NCBI GenBank assembly: GCA_024644405.1
Contig: JAHELC010000001.1
Coordinates: 258,854 to 322,853, forward strand
DNA length: 64,000 nucleotides
Direction: 5' to 3'
From: Nitrospinaceae bacterium
GTDB taxonomy: Bacteria > Nitrospinota > Nitrospinia > Nitrospinales > Nitrospinaceae
Below are positions 45,225 to 54,055 of the stretch, one piece after another; within the stretch, counting starts at the first letter, position 1, and every line of letters starts with the position of its first letter. Position numbers and translations under genes: made by a program. Under the pieces are notes generated by a model. The model saw nothing but the letters and a program-made list of their open reading frames with translations. It ran no database searches and was not told the DNA's origin.

Positions 45225-47744
45225 ATGAATTTCAGAGCACTCTGCATTGCCAAATTTATCGGAGCCCTGGTTCTGTTTCTGGCTATCGCCGGAGCGGTGC
45301 CCTCGCAAGCCGCTGTCACCCAGATCTCGGTCACAGAAGAACTGGTGGCTACTCTGGCCTTGCCGGAAGATAAAATCGATCTGACTGAAACACTCCTCTT
45401 GATCTCGCGCCATTGGGATCCCCGGCTGGACACGGCCCCACTCAAGAAAACGCTGGACCGTTTGACCGAGTCGGCTCGCAGTCAACTCAAGGGTAACCCT
45501 TCCCCGAAACAAACCGTCGAAATTCTGCGCAAGGTCATCCATGAGGAGGGACGGTACCGTTACACCGAGGCGTTGGACCCGGCGGGCATGCCGGTCAACC
45601 CTGCCGAATTGTTTCTGCATGGGCTGTTGCAGACTCATCGGGGGTATTGCATGAACCTGTCCCTGTTGTATCTCATTCTCGGGGAGCGGTTGAACCTGCC
45701 GCTGGTCGGGGTGCCCCTGCCCAATCATTTTTTCGTGCGCTACGACTCGCCGGAGTACCGGGTGAACATCGAAGCGACCGAGGGAGGAGCGGCATTCCCC
45801 GATTCGTTTTACGAACAACGGTTTGGTGTGGCGAAAAGTTCAAAATATTTCCTGACCAACCTCGGCAAGAAACAAACGCTGGGAGCCTATTTTTCCAATG
45901 TCGGGCTGGTGATGTACCGCGCCGCCAAACCCCAGATCGCCATCTTTTATCTGGAACAATCCGCCAGCATCAACCCGCAATCCATCGACGCGCTCAACAA
46001 CCTGGGCAACATTTATTCAGAACTCAAACAACACGATCAATCGATCCGCGCTTACGAGCGGGCCTTGAACGCCGATCCGGGAAATTTTTCCACATTGTTC
46101 AACCTGGGGCTGGCCTATATGGAAACGGATACGCTTGAAAAAGCCGAGGAGGTGTTTCTGCAGGCGGCCCAGATCAATCCCCGGTATCTCCAGGCACATG
46201 AAATGCTGACGCGCATTTACCTGAGACAGAAAAAGTTCGCGAGCGCACTGCTTCATTTGAAACTCATGAAACGCCTGCAACCGGGACAGCTGCAGACTGA
46301 ATTGAATATCGGCACGGTACTCCTGGAAATGGGTCAGGCGGAACTGTCCCTGAAATACTTTGAAGGTTTGCAAAGCCGCTACCCGCAGGCGATAGAGGTC
46401 AACCAACGCATGGCGGAGGTGTACTACCGGCAGAAGGAATACAACAAAGCCATCGTTCAATATGAGTTCGTCATCAAGCGAGCGCCCCGGTTCATTGAAA
46501 ACTACATCCAGCTGGGATGGATTCATTTCCAGACGGGAAGCGTTGCGAAAGCGATTGAAGTCACCCAACAGGGACTGCGGGCCAGCCCACGGACCAACCG
46601 GTTCACCACTCTGGCCTACATGAATCTGGGGTTTTATCACGTGCTCGAAAAAAAATTCGATGCCGCCGAGAAGTGGTACCAGAAAGCGCTCGACGCCGAT
46701 GACCCGAAAGCGGTCGATGCAATGGTCGAGGATTTGAGCGGCGCCTTCAAAAATTACCCCGGCATTCCTGAAATGAATTACTTCGGCGGATGGATTTTGT
46801 TCCAGGGCAACCAGAAGGACAAGGCCCGGCAATGGCTCAACCGTTTCCTGGCGCACAGCCCCAAAGGCCCGTTCGCCGAAAAAGCACGGAGCTTGCTGTC
46901 CAAGGTTGCGCTTTCGGTGCCGGAAGACATGATCCTGATTCCCAAGGGATTTTTCATCATGGGGGCCAATGGGCACGGGGATGACGAAGCTCCGGAGCAC
47001 AAGGTCTACCTGGACGCCTACTTCATCGACAAATATGAAGTGACGGCGGCTCAGTTCGCCGCGTTTTTAAACGATGTCAAAACCTTCAAGGAATTTTACA
47101 AGGACAGCAAATTCGGCATGCTGGTTCTGGAAAAGGATTTCAGGCCGCGCAAAGGATTCGAGTCCTATCCCATCAACAACGTGACCTGGTTCGGGGCGGC
47201 GGCCTTTTGCAAATGGAAGCACAAGCGCCTGCCCACCGAAGCGGAATGGGAAAAAGCCGCGCGTGGAACCGGAGGTAGTTTCTTCCCCTGGGGAAACGAT
47301 CCGATCAGCCCTCAAAAAGCCCGGTATCGGCAGGACTGGACCGAGGAGATCGCCCACCGCGTCATGGTTCCCGTCGATTCGATGCCGGATGGCAAGAGCT
47401 CATTCGGACTGTTTCACATGCTGGGAAATGTCAAAGAATGGGTGGACGACTGGTATGATCGGGAGTATTATAATGAAGAAAATCACAACTTAAATCCTAA
47501 GGGACAGATCGGGGGGGAATTCAAGGTCCTCAAAGGCGGTTCGTGGAGAGACCTCAGGTCCTTTGTCTACGCCTCTTTCCGGAACAACAGTTACCCGAAT
47601 ACGGCGCTGGACGATTACGGGTTCCGGTGTGCTCAGGACGGTCCGGAAGGTTCCGCCCCCAAGCGGCTGACCTCTCTGGAACATTTATTCATTCCGGTGC
47701 GGCTGGAACAGAAGTCTCAGGAAGGCTCAGGGCACAACCCATGA
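45225..47744 (+). CDS. Exported fusion: transglutaminase-like + TPR + FGE/sulfatase-modifying-factor domain
   Basis: 839 residues in order: signal peptide (1-29, cut near SQAA); a SirB1-type transglutaminase-like domain at about 95-200 (LLQTHRGYCMNLSLLYLILG, PLVGVPLPNHFFVRYDS) with candidate Cys and His; about eight TPR units at 220-560 (ALNNLGNIYSELKQHDQSIR, YIQLGWIHFQTGSVAKAIEV); and a C-terminal FGE-like domain from about 565 (MILIPKGFFIMGANG, DKYEVTAAQFAAFL, NVTWFGAAAFCKWKHKRLPT, EAEWEKAARG, GNVKEWVDDWYD, VLKGGSWRD). The usual Cys near the GGSW strand is replaced (VYASFR), so formylglycine-generating activity is doubtful. I know no standard name for this combination. Confidence 0.82.
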   Translation: MNFRALCIAKFIGALVLFLAIAGAVPSQAAVTQISVTEELVATLALPEDKIDLTETLLLISRHWDPRLDTAPLKKTLDRLTESARSQLKGNPSPKQTVEILRKVIHEEGRYRYTEALDPAGMPVNPAELFLHGLLQTHRGYCMNLSLLYLILGERLNLPLVGVPLPNHFFVRYDSPEYRVNIEATEGGAAFPDSFYEQRFGVAKSSKYFLTNLGKKQTLGAYFSNVGLVMYRAAKPQIAIFYLEQSASINPQSIDALNNLGNIYSELKQHDQSIRAYERALNADPGNFSTLFNLGLAYMETDTLEKAEEVFLQAAQINPRYLQAHEMLTRIYLRQKKFASALLHLKLMKRLQPGQLQTELNIGTVLLEMGQAELSLKYFEGLQSRYPQAIEVNQRMAEVYYRQKEYNKAIVQYEFVIKRAPRFIENYIQLGWIHFQTGSVAKAIEVTQQGLRASPRTNRFTTLAYMNLGFYHVLEKKFDAAEKWYQKALDADDPKAVDAMVEDLSGAFKNYPGIPEMNYFGGWILFQGNQKDKARQWLNRFLAHSPKGPFAEKARSLLSKVALSVPEDMILIPKGFFIMGANGHGDDEAPEHKVYLDAYFIDKYEVTAAQFAAFLNDVKTFKEFYKDSKFGMLVLEKDFRPRKGFESYPINNVTWFGAAAFCKWKHKRLPTEAEWEKAARGTGGSFFPWGNDPISPQKARYRQDWTEEIAHRVMVPVDSMPDGKSSFGLFHMLGNVKEWVDDWYDREYYNEENHNLNPKGQIGGEFKVLKGGSWRDLRSFVYASFRNNSYPNTALDDYGFRCAQDGPEGSAPKRLTSLEHLFIPVRLEQKSQEGSGHNP

Positions 47745-48004
47745 TCGGCGCCATCGAAATTCTGATCATTGCAATCATCTTCGGCATCATCTACGGCCGG
47801 GACGCTATCGACAAAACGTTCAAGAAACACGTGGATGAAGGCGTGGTGGAAAGTTTTGCAGTGGACGTCAAGGATTTCTACAAGAAGGATCCGAAACGGC
47901 TGATCTTTCTGGTGGCCGGGGGCCTGGCCGGTTTCATCTTTGTCGGACTGGGAATCTACTGGGTGCTGACCCGGACCGACTTTATTAAAATGCTCGGACT
48001 GTAA
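47741..48004 (+). CDS. Small membrane protein coupled to the fusion gene
   Basis: 87 residues from an ATG that overlaps the previous stop by four bases. Helix 1 (IGAIEILIIAIIFGIIYG) is followed by a charged amphipathic stretch (RDAIDKTFKKHVDEG) and a second helix (LIFLVAGGLAGFIFVGLGIY). The first 30 residues look a little like TatA (short helix, hinge, amphipathic helix), but the second membrane helix argues against that. Unknown function, probably works with the upstream protein. Confidence 0.6.
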   Translation: MIGAIEILIIAIIFGIIYGRDAIDKTFKKHVDEGVVESFAVDVKDFYKKDPKRLIFLVAGGLAGFIFVGLGIYWVLTRTDFIKMLGL

Positions 48005-48018
48005 CCCCCTACCCGTCT

Positions 48019-48495
48019 TCAGTAATTGAATCCATTGTCGCGGACGTGAAAATAAGGGTCTCCCCCCTTCAACATTTTGCCGCTGACGATTTCTCCGACA
48101 TACACCACATGATCTCCAAACGCAGTCTGTTCCCGCACTTCGCATTCCATAGAGGCCACGGCATCACTCAGCACCTTGATACCGTGAAACCCCTTGCTCA
48201 CTTTTAATCCGTCAAACACCGATACACCGGGCTTTGGAGCTTTGAAGAAATGCTTCATCAAATCGTTGGAATCCTTGCCCAATACGTTCACGATGAACGC
48301 TTGAGACGCTTCGACCAGGAGCCGCGCCTGGCGCGCCACTCCCAGCGCCACCGTCAGAGCGGGCGGATCGAACGAACACTGGTTGACCCAGCTGGCCAAC
48401 ACAGCGTCCTCTTGATCTTTATGTTTTGCCGTCACCACAAACAAACCACTTGGGACGCGTCCCAGAGCTTTACCCACCTCTTTTTTATGTTTCAA
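48019..48495 (-). CDS. Flavin reductase-like domain protein
   Basis: 158 residues from a TTG at 48495, which has AGGAGA six bases upstream. Family phrases are LGRVPSGLFVVTAKHKDQED, ASWVNQCSFDPPALTVAL, SQAFIVNVLGKDSNDLMKHF and FGDHVVYVGEIVSG. The split-barrel fold binds FMN and supplies reduced flavin or acts as a diaphorase; the electron acceptor is unknown. A longer reading frame to 48528 would begin inside a palindromic repeat, so I reject that start. A repeat (CCAGCGTGACGCTGG) sits just upstream of the ribosome site. Confidence 0.82.
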   Translation of the reverse strand: MKHKKEVGKALGRVPSGLFVVTAKHKDQEDAVLASWVNQCSFDPPALTVALGVARQARLLVEASQAFIVNVLGKDSNDLMKHFFKAPKPGVSVFDGLKVSKGFHGIKVLSDAVASMECEVREQTAFGDHVVYVGEIVSGKMLKGGDPYFHVRDNGFNY

Positions 48496-48507
48496 TGTCT
48501 TCTCCTG

Positions 48508-48522
48508 CCAGCGTGACGCTGG
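48508..48522. repeat. CCAGCGTGACGCTGG repeat directly upstream of the flavin reductase start
   Basis: A perfect member of the CCAGCGTGACGCTGG family (copies at 9456, 18490, 22117, 62778) lies 12 bases before the TTG start and would form a hairpin in the mRNA leader. The 48496-48714 stretch has no gene; near 48656-48684 it also holds a degenerate TTCGGCAGGTTCAGGATGA copy. Confidence 0.75.
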
Positions 48523-48714
48523 ACCCAATTGAGCTGGAGCGTAAGGAACGAATCAATGAATCACCTTCGCCAGCTGAAGTTATAAAATTACCCTTAGCGA
48601 TTCGCCACCTGTGCGAGGCCGGGAACTGAATTTATCAACCTATGGAGTCACACTGATTCCTTCGGCAGGTTCAGGATGACGCTGGAGCAATATCATCTCA
48701 AATTTTCACTAGTT

Positions 48715-49083
48715 TTATTTGTTTTTGTTTTGTGCCCGGAATTTCTTCAGGGCCTTGATCAATTCCATCTGGGACACCCAACCCTGTGACACCAGAATCT
48801 CCCCCAGCAGGCGGTTGGTGTGCGTTTGCCGCTCCAGCAACGTCTCCACCTGCTCCTGGCTCAGGTATTCCAGCTCCACGGCCAGCTTTCCGAAACTTTT
48901 GTCTCTTTCCTCCGGCTTCCTCTGGCGGGATAGAATCCGGAACAACTGTTTGTTGTCGATCAATCCTTTTTGCAACGCCAACTGTCCCAGCGGCACCCGG
49001 TCGGTTTTTTGGATTTCCAGCGCACGGGTCAGGTCTTTTTCCCGGATGATATTCTGCTCTACGAGATACTCACCAAAAATCAC
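48715..49083 (-). CDS. Tandem MshEN/GSPII_E_N-like domain protein
   Basis: 122 residues (GTG start at 49083; GGAGG 10 bases upstream) made almost entirely of four 23-24-residue motifs: FGEYLVEQNIIREKDLTRAL (3-25), PLGQLALQKGLIDNKQLFRI (31-54), FGKLAVELEYLSQEQVETLL (64-86) and LLGEILVSQGWVSQMELIKA (91-114). Motifs 1-2 and 3-4 are each separated by five residues (KTDRV, THTNR), the spacing of MshEN c-di-GMP-binding domains. The Arg normally before LG is not conserved in place, so ligand binding is uncertain. It starts 15 bases after the cyclase stop and is probably co-translated with it. Confidence 0.68.
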   Translation of the reverse strand: MIFGEYLVEQNIIREKDLTRALEIQKTDRVPLGQLALQKGLIDNKQLFRILSRQRKPEERDKSFGKLAVELEYLSQEQVETLLERQTHTNRLLGEILVSQGWVSQMELIKALKKFRAQNKNK

Positions 49084-49098
49084 AGACCGAATTCCTCC

Positions 49099-51330
49099 CT
49101 ACTTGGTACGCATGGCAAAAACACCGTCCCAATCCGGGGGCGGCGAATGATACTGAAACGTGATACACCGCTCGAAATAAGTCAGCGACGGGCCGTCATC
49201 TTCGTACAGATTCAACGCATTTTCAAAACAGGTGATGCCCTCCTCCCACCGCTGATTTTTATAATGGCCCAGACCCTCCTGGAAATGGGGAAGAATCAGG
49301 CGGATGTGATCCTCCATCTCGCCTTTGCGCCCGAGCAGTTCGTAAATTTTGATCGGCTCCTGTTTGCCGACCACACGGATGGAATCCAACTCGCGCACCT
49401 CAATATCGTTCTTCGCCAACTCGTAGGTAAATTCGCTGAGTATGGTGTGCGTCTGGTATTGTTTGTTGGCACCTTCGAGCCGCGCCGCCACGTTTACCGG
49501 GTCGCCGATCATGGTGTAATCGAACCGGTTCTCGGAACCCATGTTGCCCACCGTCACCTCTCCGGTATTGATGCCGATGCGCATAAACAATTCATGCCGG
49601 CCTTTCCTTTTCCAGCTGTTCCGCAACTGGGCCAGCCGTTTCTGCATATCCAGCGCGGCGTAACAGGTTCGGGTGGCGTGATCTTTAAAATCGATGGGCG
49701 CACCAAAAAATGCGATGATGGCGTCGCCTTCAAATTTGTCGACCGTGCCCTCATATTGCATGACAATGTCTGTCATCTCGGTCAGATATTCGTTCAACAA
49801 AATTACCAGTTCCCCGGCGGTCAGCTGTTCAGAGATCGAGGAGAAATTCGCCAGGTCTGAGAAAAAAGCCGTTAATACCTTATCCTCCCCTCCCAGGTTC
49901 AATAGCTTGGGGTTTTCCACCAACTGGTCCACCACCGCCGGCGCCAGGTACTGGCTGAATGCGTTCTTGATAAACCGCTTTTCCCGTTCTTCAAATGTGA
50001 AGCGGTACAACGTAATTCCAAAATACACCAAAAATTGGGACAACACGGGGGACACCGTATGCACCCACAATCCCAGCCGGGTGAACAGCAGGTAATCGCA
50101 GATCAGGTACCCCCCCACGCCCACCACCAGCAGGACGGCGGTGCCGACGGCTTTGAAGTATAGGGCCACCAAACCCAACAAAATACCGGTCACCAGAATC
50201 ATCGTCATATCCAGAACCGGGACCCAGGACGGGCGCTCGAGATAATCCTGTTGAAGGATGTTTTCAATCACATTGGCGTGCACCTCCACCCCGGGATAAA
50301 GGGGACCATAGGGGGTGGTGTGCAAATCATGCAGGGCGGCGGCGCTGGCACCGACCAGGACGATTTTATCTTTCAACTGGACCGGCCCGACCGTTCCATC
50401 GATGACATCGGAGGCGGATAAATAAGTAAACGTCTGTTTCGGTCCGTAATAATTGACCAGAAAATCCCCTTCCTCCGTCACCGGAATCGGGGAATCCCCC
50501 AACCGTATTTCCCCCACGCGGTCAGGGAAGATGCGAACCACGGCACTCAGCTGGGTGGCCTCCCGCAACAATTGCAGACTGAACGGCGGAAACACTGCCT
50601 CTTTATGAACGCGCACCATGGGCATGAAGCGGATGACCCCGTCCCTCTCCGGCGGAAACGAAACGTAACCCGCGCTGTTGGCGGCATCCATCAACGAAGG
50701 CAGACTGAGTCCTACCGCATAAATGGGTTGTAAAAAATCCGGGATGATTGAGTGATCGCTGGACTGCACCATCGAGTACTGGGAAAAGTCCAACAGTTCA
50801 AATTCCTTAGGCCCCATCATCGCCGCTGAATCTTTAGCCGCCTGTTCCGCGGTGGCGTACACAAAATATCCCAGCACCGTCCGCTCCGACCGGCGAATCG
50901 ACTTGGCGAATTGGGCATCCGAATCTCCTACTGCATCCAGCCAATTCGTCAGTTTTTCCCTGTTCAAACCGGAAAGATCTCGCTTGGCAATTTCATGTTT
51001 AACCTGATCGAGGGAAACGGAGGTTTCCCTTTCGGGAAACAAAAAGTCCAATCCGATCACCGCCGCACCGGATTCCGTCAACTTGTCCACCAGCTTCGCC
51101 AAGCGGGCGCGCGGCCAGGGCCAGCGGCCTTCCCGTTTCAGGCTGGGTTCATCGATGGCGACGATCACCACCTGATCCGAAACCGGCCGTGGATCGCGCA
51201 GGGACATTTTAAAATCGTAGGCCTTGGACTCCAGAAGTTCTAAAAATGGAAGCTTGAGGGAATAAACATAAAGGGAAAGCAGGGTGATCAACACCGAGAC
51301 TGTAAAGGCGTTCAGCCAGCGAATTTTCAT
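49099..51330 (-). CDS. CHASE2-domain class III adenylate cyclase
   Basis: 743 residues: membrane helix at about 7-26; extracytoplasmic CHASE2 domain at about 30-345 (VVIVAIDEPSLKREGRWPWP ... VLVGASAAALHDLHTTPYGP); three membrane helices (about 365-445); then a class III cyclase domain (AFFSDLANFSSISEQL, TVDKFEGDAIIAFFGAP, INTGEVTVGNMGSENRFDYT, MIGDPVNVAARLEG). Both metal Asp residues, the Lys of VDKF and Asp of RFDYT for adenine, and the NVAARLE Arg are present, so adenylate cyclase activity is predicted. The C-terminal helical tail with Cys and WDGV is common in this class. It should turn a periplasmic signal into cAMP. Confidence 0.9.
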   Translation of the reverse strand: MKIRWLNAFTVSVLITLLSLYVYSLKLPFLELLESKAYDFKMSLRDPRPVSDQVVIVAIDEPSLKREGRWPWPRARLAKLVDKLTESGAAVIGLDFLFPERETSVSLDQVKHEIAKRDLSGLNREKLTNWLDAVGDSDAQFAKSIRRSERTVLGYFVYATAEQAAKDSAAMMGPKEFELLDFSQYSMVQSSDHSIIPDFLQPIYAVGLSLPSLMDAANSAGYVSFPPERDGVIRFMPMVRVHKEAVFPPFSLQLLREATQLSAVVRIFPDRVGEIRLGDSPIPVTEEGDFLVNYYGPKQTFTYLSASDVIDGTVGPVQLKDKIVLVGASAAALHDLHTTPYGPLYPGVEVHANVIENILQQDYLERPSWVPVLDMTMILVTGILLGLVALYFKAVGTAVLLVVGVGGYLICDYLLFTRLGLWVHTVSPVLSQFLVYFGITLYRFTFEEREKRFIKNAFSQYLAPAVVDQLVENPKLLNLGGEDKVLTAFFSDLANFSSISEQLTAGELVILLNEYLTEMTDIVMQYEGTVDKFEGDAIIAFFGAPIDFKDHATRTCYAALDMQKRLAQLRNSWKRKGRHELFMRIGINTGEVTVGNMGSENRFDYTMIGDPVNVAARLEGANKQYQTHTILSEFTYELAKNDIEVRELDSIRVVGKQEPIKIYELLGRKGEMEDHIRLILPHFQEGLGHYKNQRWEEGITCFENALNLYEDDGPSLTYFERCITFQYHSPPPDWDGVFAMRTK

Positions 51331-51411
51331 GGGAGGATTTTAACACAAGGGGAATCGACGGGGAAAAGTCAGATAAAAGAATATCGGTCAATCGGATTCG
51401 ATGATTTTTAA

Positions 51412-53004
51412 TCAACAGCCGCCGGCACCACCGTTTTCGAAAAATTCAGTGAGAAAGGCACTCAAGGATCCCTGCTGGACGGAATTGGAGTCGAAGGAAG
51501 GCTGTGGACTGCTGCCCCCTGTCACATTGCCATTCAGGATCAAATTGCGGGTCTCACTGAACGACGACTCCTCGGCGTTGATATTGGGTGCGCTGATATC
51601 AATATCCCGTGCCGACTTGACGACCGCGCCGGAAGCCAGGTTGAAATCGCCTTTGCCGTTTCCCTCGTTATCGGCCTTAGCGATAAAATCACCCTTTGTT
51701 GTGGTGACATCGGCGTTCACGTTGATATCGTTGACAGCCATCAAATTCAAGGCCGGGAAGGCGGAAGCCGTTTGTTCAAAAGTTATGTCCCCCCCTGACA
51801 TCAGGATCACGGTGTCTGTAATTCCATCAGTTTCTTCCTCGGTTATACCTGTAACGTTGATGTTGCCACCCGTCTTGATTTTCAGGTTTTCAGCAGTGAT
51901 ATGCTTGATGTCGTTGGCGCCCACCCCTCTACCGGGATTGTTGCCGGACTTGATTTCCAGATCGCCACCGTTCGCGAGAGTAAAAGCGACGTCGCCTGTG
52001 CCACTGTCCAGATCACCCCTCAGGTCAAGATCCTTAGCCAGGAAATTGATATTACCATTGTTGGTCGACAAAAAATCGTTTGCGGCCACTGCGACTACTT
52101 CTCCGGTGACAAATATATCGGGAGCGTCCAGCGTTCCGGAAAGCTTAACAGTGCCCGGGTTTTTAGCAGAGAGGATGATTTTTCCGCCTTTCTGCTGAAC
52201 TGTTTGGGCTTCGATGAGTCCGGAATGATTGACCACATTGCCGATCACATCGCCGACGGATTTAGACGTCAGTAGAACCTGCCCTTCATTGGCACGAATG
52301 AGCTTGGAATTATTGATCCGGCCATTGAGGACTTTCACATCTGCGTCGGCAACCGCAAAACTGATCAGGCCGTCGCCATTGAAATCCAATGTGGCCATAG
52401 TTCCAGAAGCCAACGCGATGGACCCCAGGTCCGCCACGATAATGGTTCCATTGGTTTCGACTTCCGGAGCCAACAGACCGGCATAGCGGACGGCCTTGAT
52501 GGTCCCTTCATTCATGATTTTAGTGAGGGCTTGATACGGGTCCTGGGAAAACTGATAATTGCCGTTCAGAAAATCCTTGTCTGATATGTTGAGGGTGGTC
52601 GCCAGGAGTCCATGAACATCCACCACAGAGCCCTTGCCGAACAACACTCCGGAGGGGTTGGTCAGAAACACCTGGCCGTTGGCGGAAAGTTTTCCGAGAA
52701 TGATGCTGGGGTCCACGCCGATCACCCGGTTGAGCGCTATGGCACTGGAGTCCGGTTGCTTGAAGGTAACCGATTCCGTCGCACCGATGCTGAAGGACTG
52801 CCAGTTGGTGATCAACTGCTGGCTGTCCTGCTGGACCACCAGATCCTGCTTTGAGGGTTGTTGGATGCTGCCGCTGCCAGCGACAATCTTCCCGTCGCTG
52901 GGCAGGGCGTTCACCCATCCCGGTGCCAGCGCCCATAGGCCCACCAAAAGACTCGCAGCCAGACGGTTCACCCGGTGACTTTGTTTCGGATGGTATTTAC
53001 GCAT
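51412..53004 (-). CDS. TpsA-like exoprotein (filamentous haemagglutinin N-terminal domain)
   Basis: 530 residues. The signal sequence (about 1-33, VNRLAASLLVGLWALAPGWV) precedes a TPS secretion domain with SFSIGATESVTFKQPDSSAI, LGKLSANGQVFLTNPSGVLF, GLLATTLNISDKDF and GSIALASGTMATLDF. A short right-handed beta-helix (runs such as NGGDLEIKSGNN, AVNDINVNADVTT) fills the rest. Compared with FHA-type proteins (over 1000 residues) it is very short. It ends FFENGGAGGC with a terminal Cys. It is 26 bases downstream of the FecR-domain gene and near a TpsB gene, its likely exporter. Confidence 0.86.
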   Translation of the reverse strand: MRKYHPKQSHRVNRLAASLLVGLWALAPGWVNALPSDGKIVAGSGSIQQPSKQDLVVQQDSQQLITNWQSFSIGATESVTFKQPDSSAIALNRVIGVDPSIILGKLSANGQVFLTNPSGVLFGKGSVVDVHGLLATTLNISDKDFLNGNYQFSQDPYQALTKIMNEGTIKAVRYAGLLAPEVETNGTIIVADLGSIALASGTMATLDFNGDGLISFAVADADVKVLNGRINNSKLIRANEGQVLLTSKSVGDVIGNVVNHSGLIEAQTVQQKGGKIILSAKNPGTVKLSGTLDAPDIFVTGEVVAVAANDFLSTNNGNINFLAKDLDLRGDLDSGTGDVAFTLANGGDLEIKSGNNPGRGVGANDIKHITAENLKIKTGGNINVTGITEEETDGITDTVILMSGGDITFEQTASAFPALNLMAVNDINVNADVTTTKGDFIAKADNEGNGKGDFNLASGAVVKSARDIDISAPNINAEESSFSETRNLILNGNVTGGSSPQPSFDSNSVQQGSLSAFLTEFFENGGAGGC

Positions 53005-53030
53005 GATGCACTGTCCCCCTTGACCCTGCC

Positions 53031-53837
53031 TCAGCCTGAGGTGCAGGGATCGGATGAATCTTCCTCGAATAAATCATATTCTTCTTTTAAGGCGTCCGTC
53101 ACAATGGAACCCTGCCGGGGTTTTTCACGATAACGCGAACCCACCCAACCCATGATCACCTGCTGGATCATGTTGCGCTCGGGACCTGCCAAAGCCTCCG
53201 GTTCCGTCGGCGGCTTGCCTTCTTCAATGACCGTTTTCATCATCGGCCCGACCATCACGTCCCCGATCACGGCGGGATCGGCATTGAGCGCCCGGATAAA
53301 ACCGGCCTGATTGGCGACCAGGGTTTTGAGTTGCGAAACGCTCAAATAACCCTGGGTGCCGCGCGCCGCCACATTTGCGGTGGGGGAAAGAATCTTGAAA
53401 TGGGATTTGGGGTGCTTCTGCTCCTTATTGACGATATACATGGAAATGCCGTGGCCGATGCTGATCACACCCTGGCGGAGCTTCTCCTTGGCGTCAAACA
53501 GATAGGACGAAATCGTCATCCGGGAGTTGGGACCCAGGGCCATCAGGCTGGAATCCTCAAATAGAATGCGCAGGCGGCTCTTACGGCCGGTCCGAAACTC
53601 ATCGCTGGCATACACCATTTGCTTGGGTTGCACCTTCTGCCAGGGGTTCAATGCCACCGGAACCACCTGGCCGGGTTGGGCATCGGCGACCGGCACCTCA
53701 CCCCCAGGCAGGTATTCCGCACTTCCAATAATGGCGATAATCCTCCCCACCGGTTTATTATCTGCCCAGGCATTCCCCGGAAGAATCAAAACCGCCACGG
53801 CCACCAAGGCCAGTCCCTTTCCAAAAAGTCTGGTCAT
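53031..53837 (-). CDS. Periplasmic FecR-domain protein
   Basis: 268 residues. Signal peptide to about 25 (GKGLALVAVAVLILPGNAWA), then a FecR domain (VYASDEFRTGRKSRLRILFE, DSSLMALGPNSRMTISSYLF, LRQGVISIGHGISM, KILSPTANVAARGTQGYLSV). Unlike anti-sigma FecR proteins it has no N-terminal cytosolic segment and no membrane helix; it is probably soluble in the periplasm. FecR-only proteins often neighbour CHASE2 cyclases and two-partner-secretion genes, as here. AGGAG precedes the ATG. The C-terminal part (PERNMIQQVIMGWVGSRYRE) is helical. Confidence 0.85.
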   Translation of the reverse strand: MTRLFGKGLALVAVAVLILPGNAWADNKPVGRIIAIIGSAEYLPGGEVPVADAQPGQVVPVALNPWQKVQPKQMVYASDEFRTGRKSRLRILFEDSSLMALGPNSRMTISSYLFDAKEKLRQGVISIGHGISMYIVNKEQKHPKSHFKILSPTANVAARGTQGYLSVSQLKTLVANQAGFIRALNADPAVIGDVMVGPMMKTVIEEGKPPTEPEALAGPERNMIQQVIMGWVGSRYREKPRQGSIVTDALKEEYDLFEEDSSDPCTSG

Positions 53838-53881
53838 TCCTTTACTCCTGCAATTTTCAATATTCCTGCATAGAAGGAAAT

Positions 53882-53887
53882 ATTATA
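53882..53887 (-). promoter_or_regulatory. Candidate -10 box for the fecR-tpsA-cyclase unit
   Basis: Read on the minus strand the sequence is TATAAT, about 45 bases before the FecR ATG. The -35 region is not conserved. The 53838-54055 gap is AT-rich and also holds two short CCC...GGG palindromes near 53940 and 53960. Confidence 0.35.
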
Positions 53888-54055
53888 TGCGTAAATGTAA
53901 ATAAAACCACGAGAAATTGGGAAAATCCAATAAAATACCCCAATAGGGTTGTTTTTATCCCTGTAGGGCTTCAAAAAATGCAATGTTTTTTAGGTATTTC
54001 GGGCAAATCCAGGCAAGACTTGAACCTGAATTAAAAAAAAGATGCGATAGCAGAG

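Noticed and set aside
47741-48004. Annotation as TatA
   Set aside because: The first helix and amphipathic segment resemble TatA, but a second membrane helix and lack of a typical hinge argue against it.
48019-48528. Longer flavin reductase start at 48528
   Set aside because: It would translate through a CCAGCGTGACGCTGG repeat; the TTG at 48495 has a proper ribosome site.
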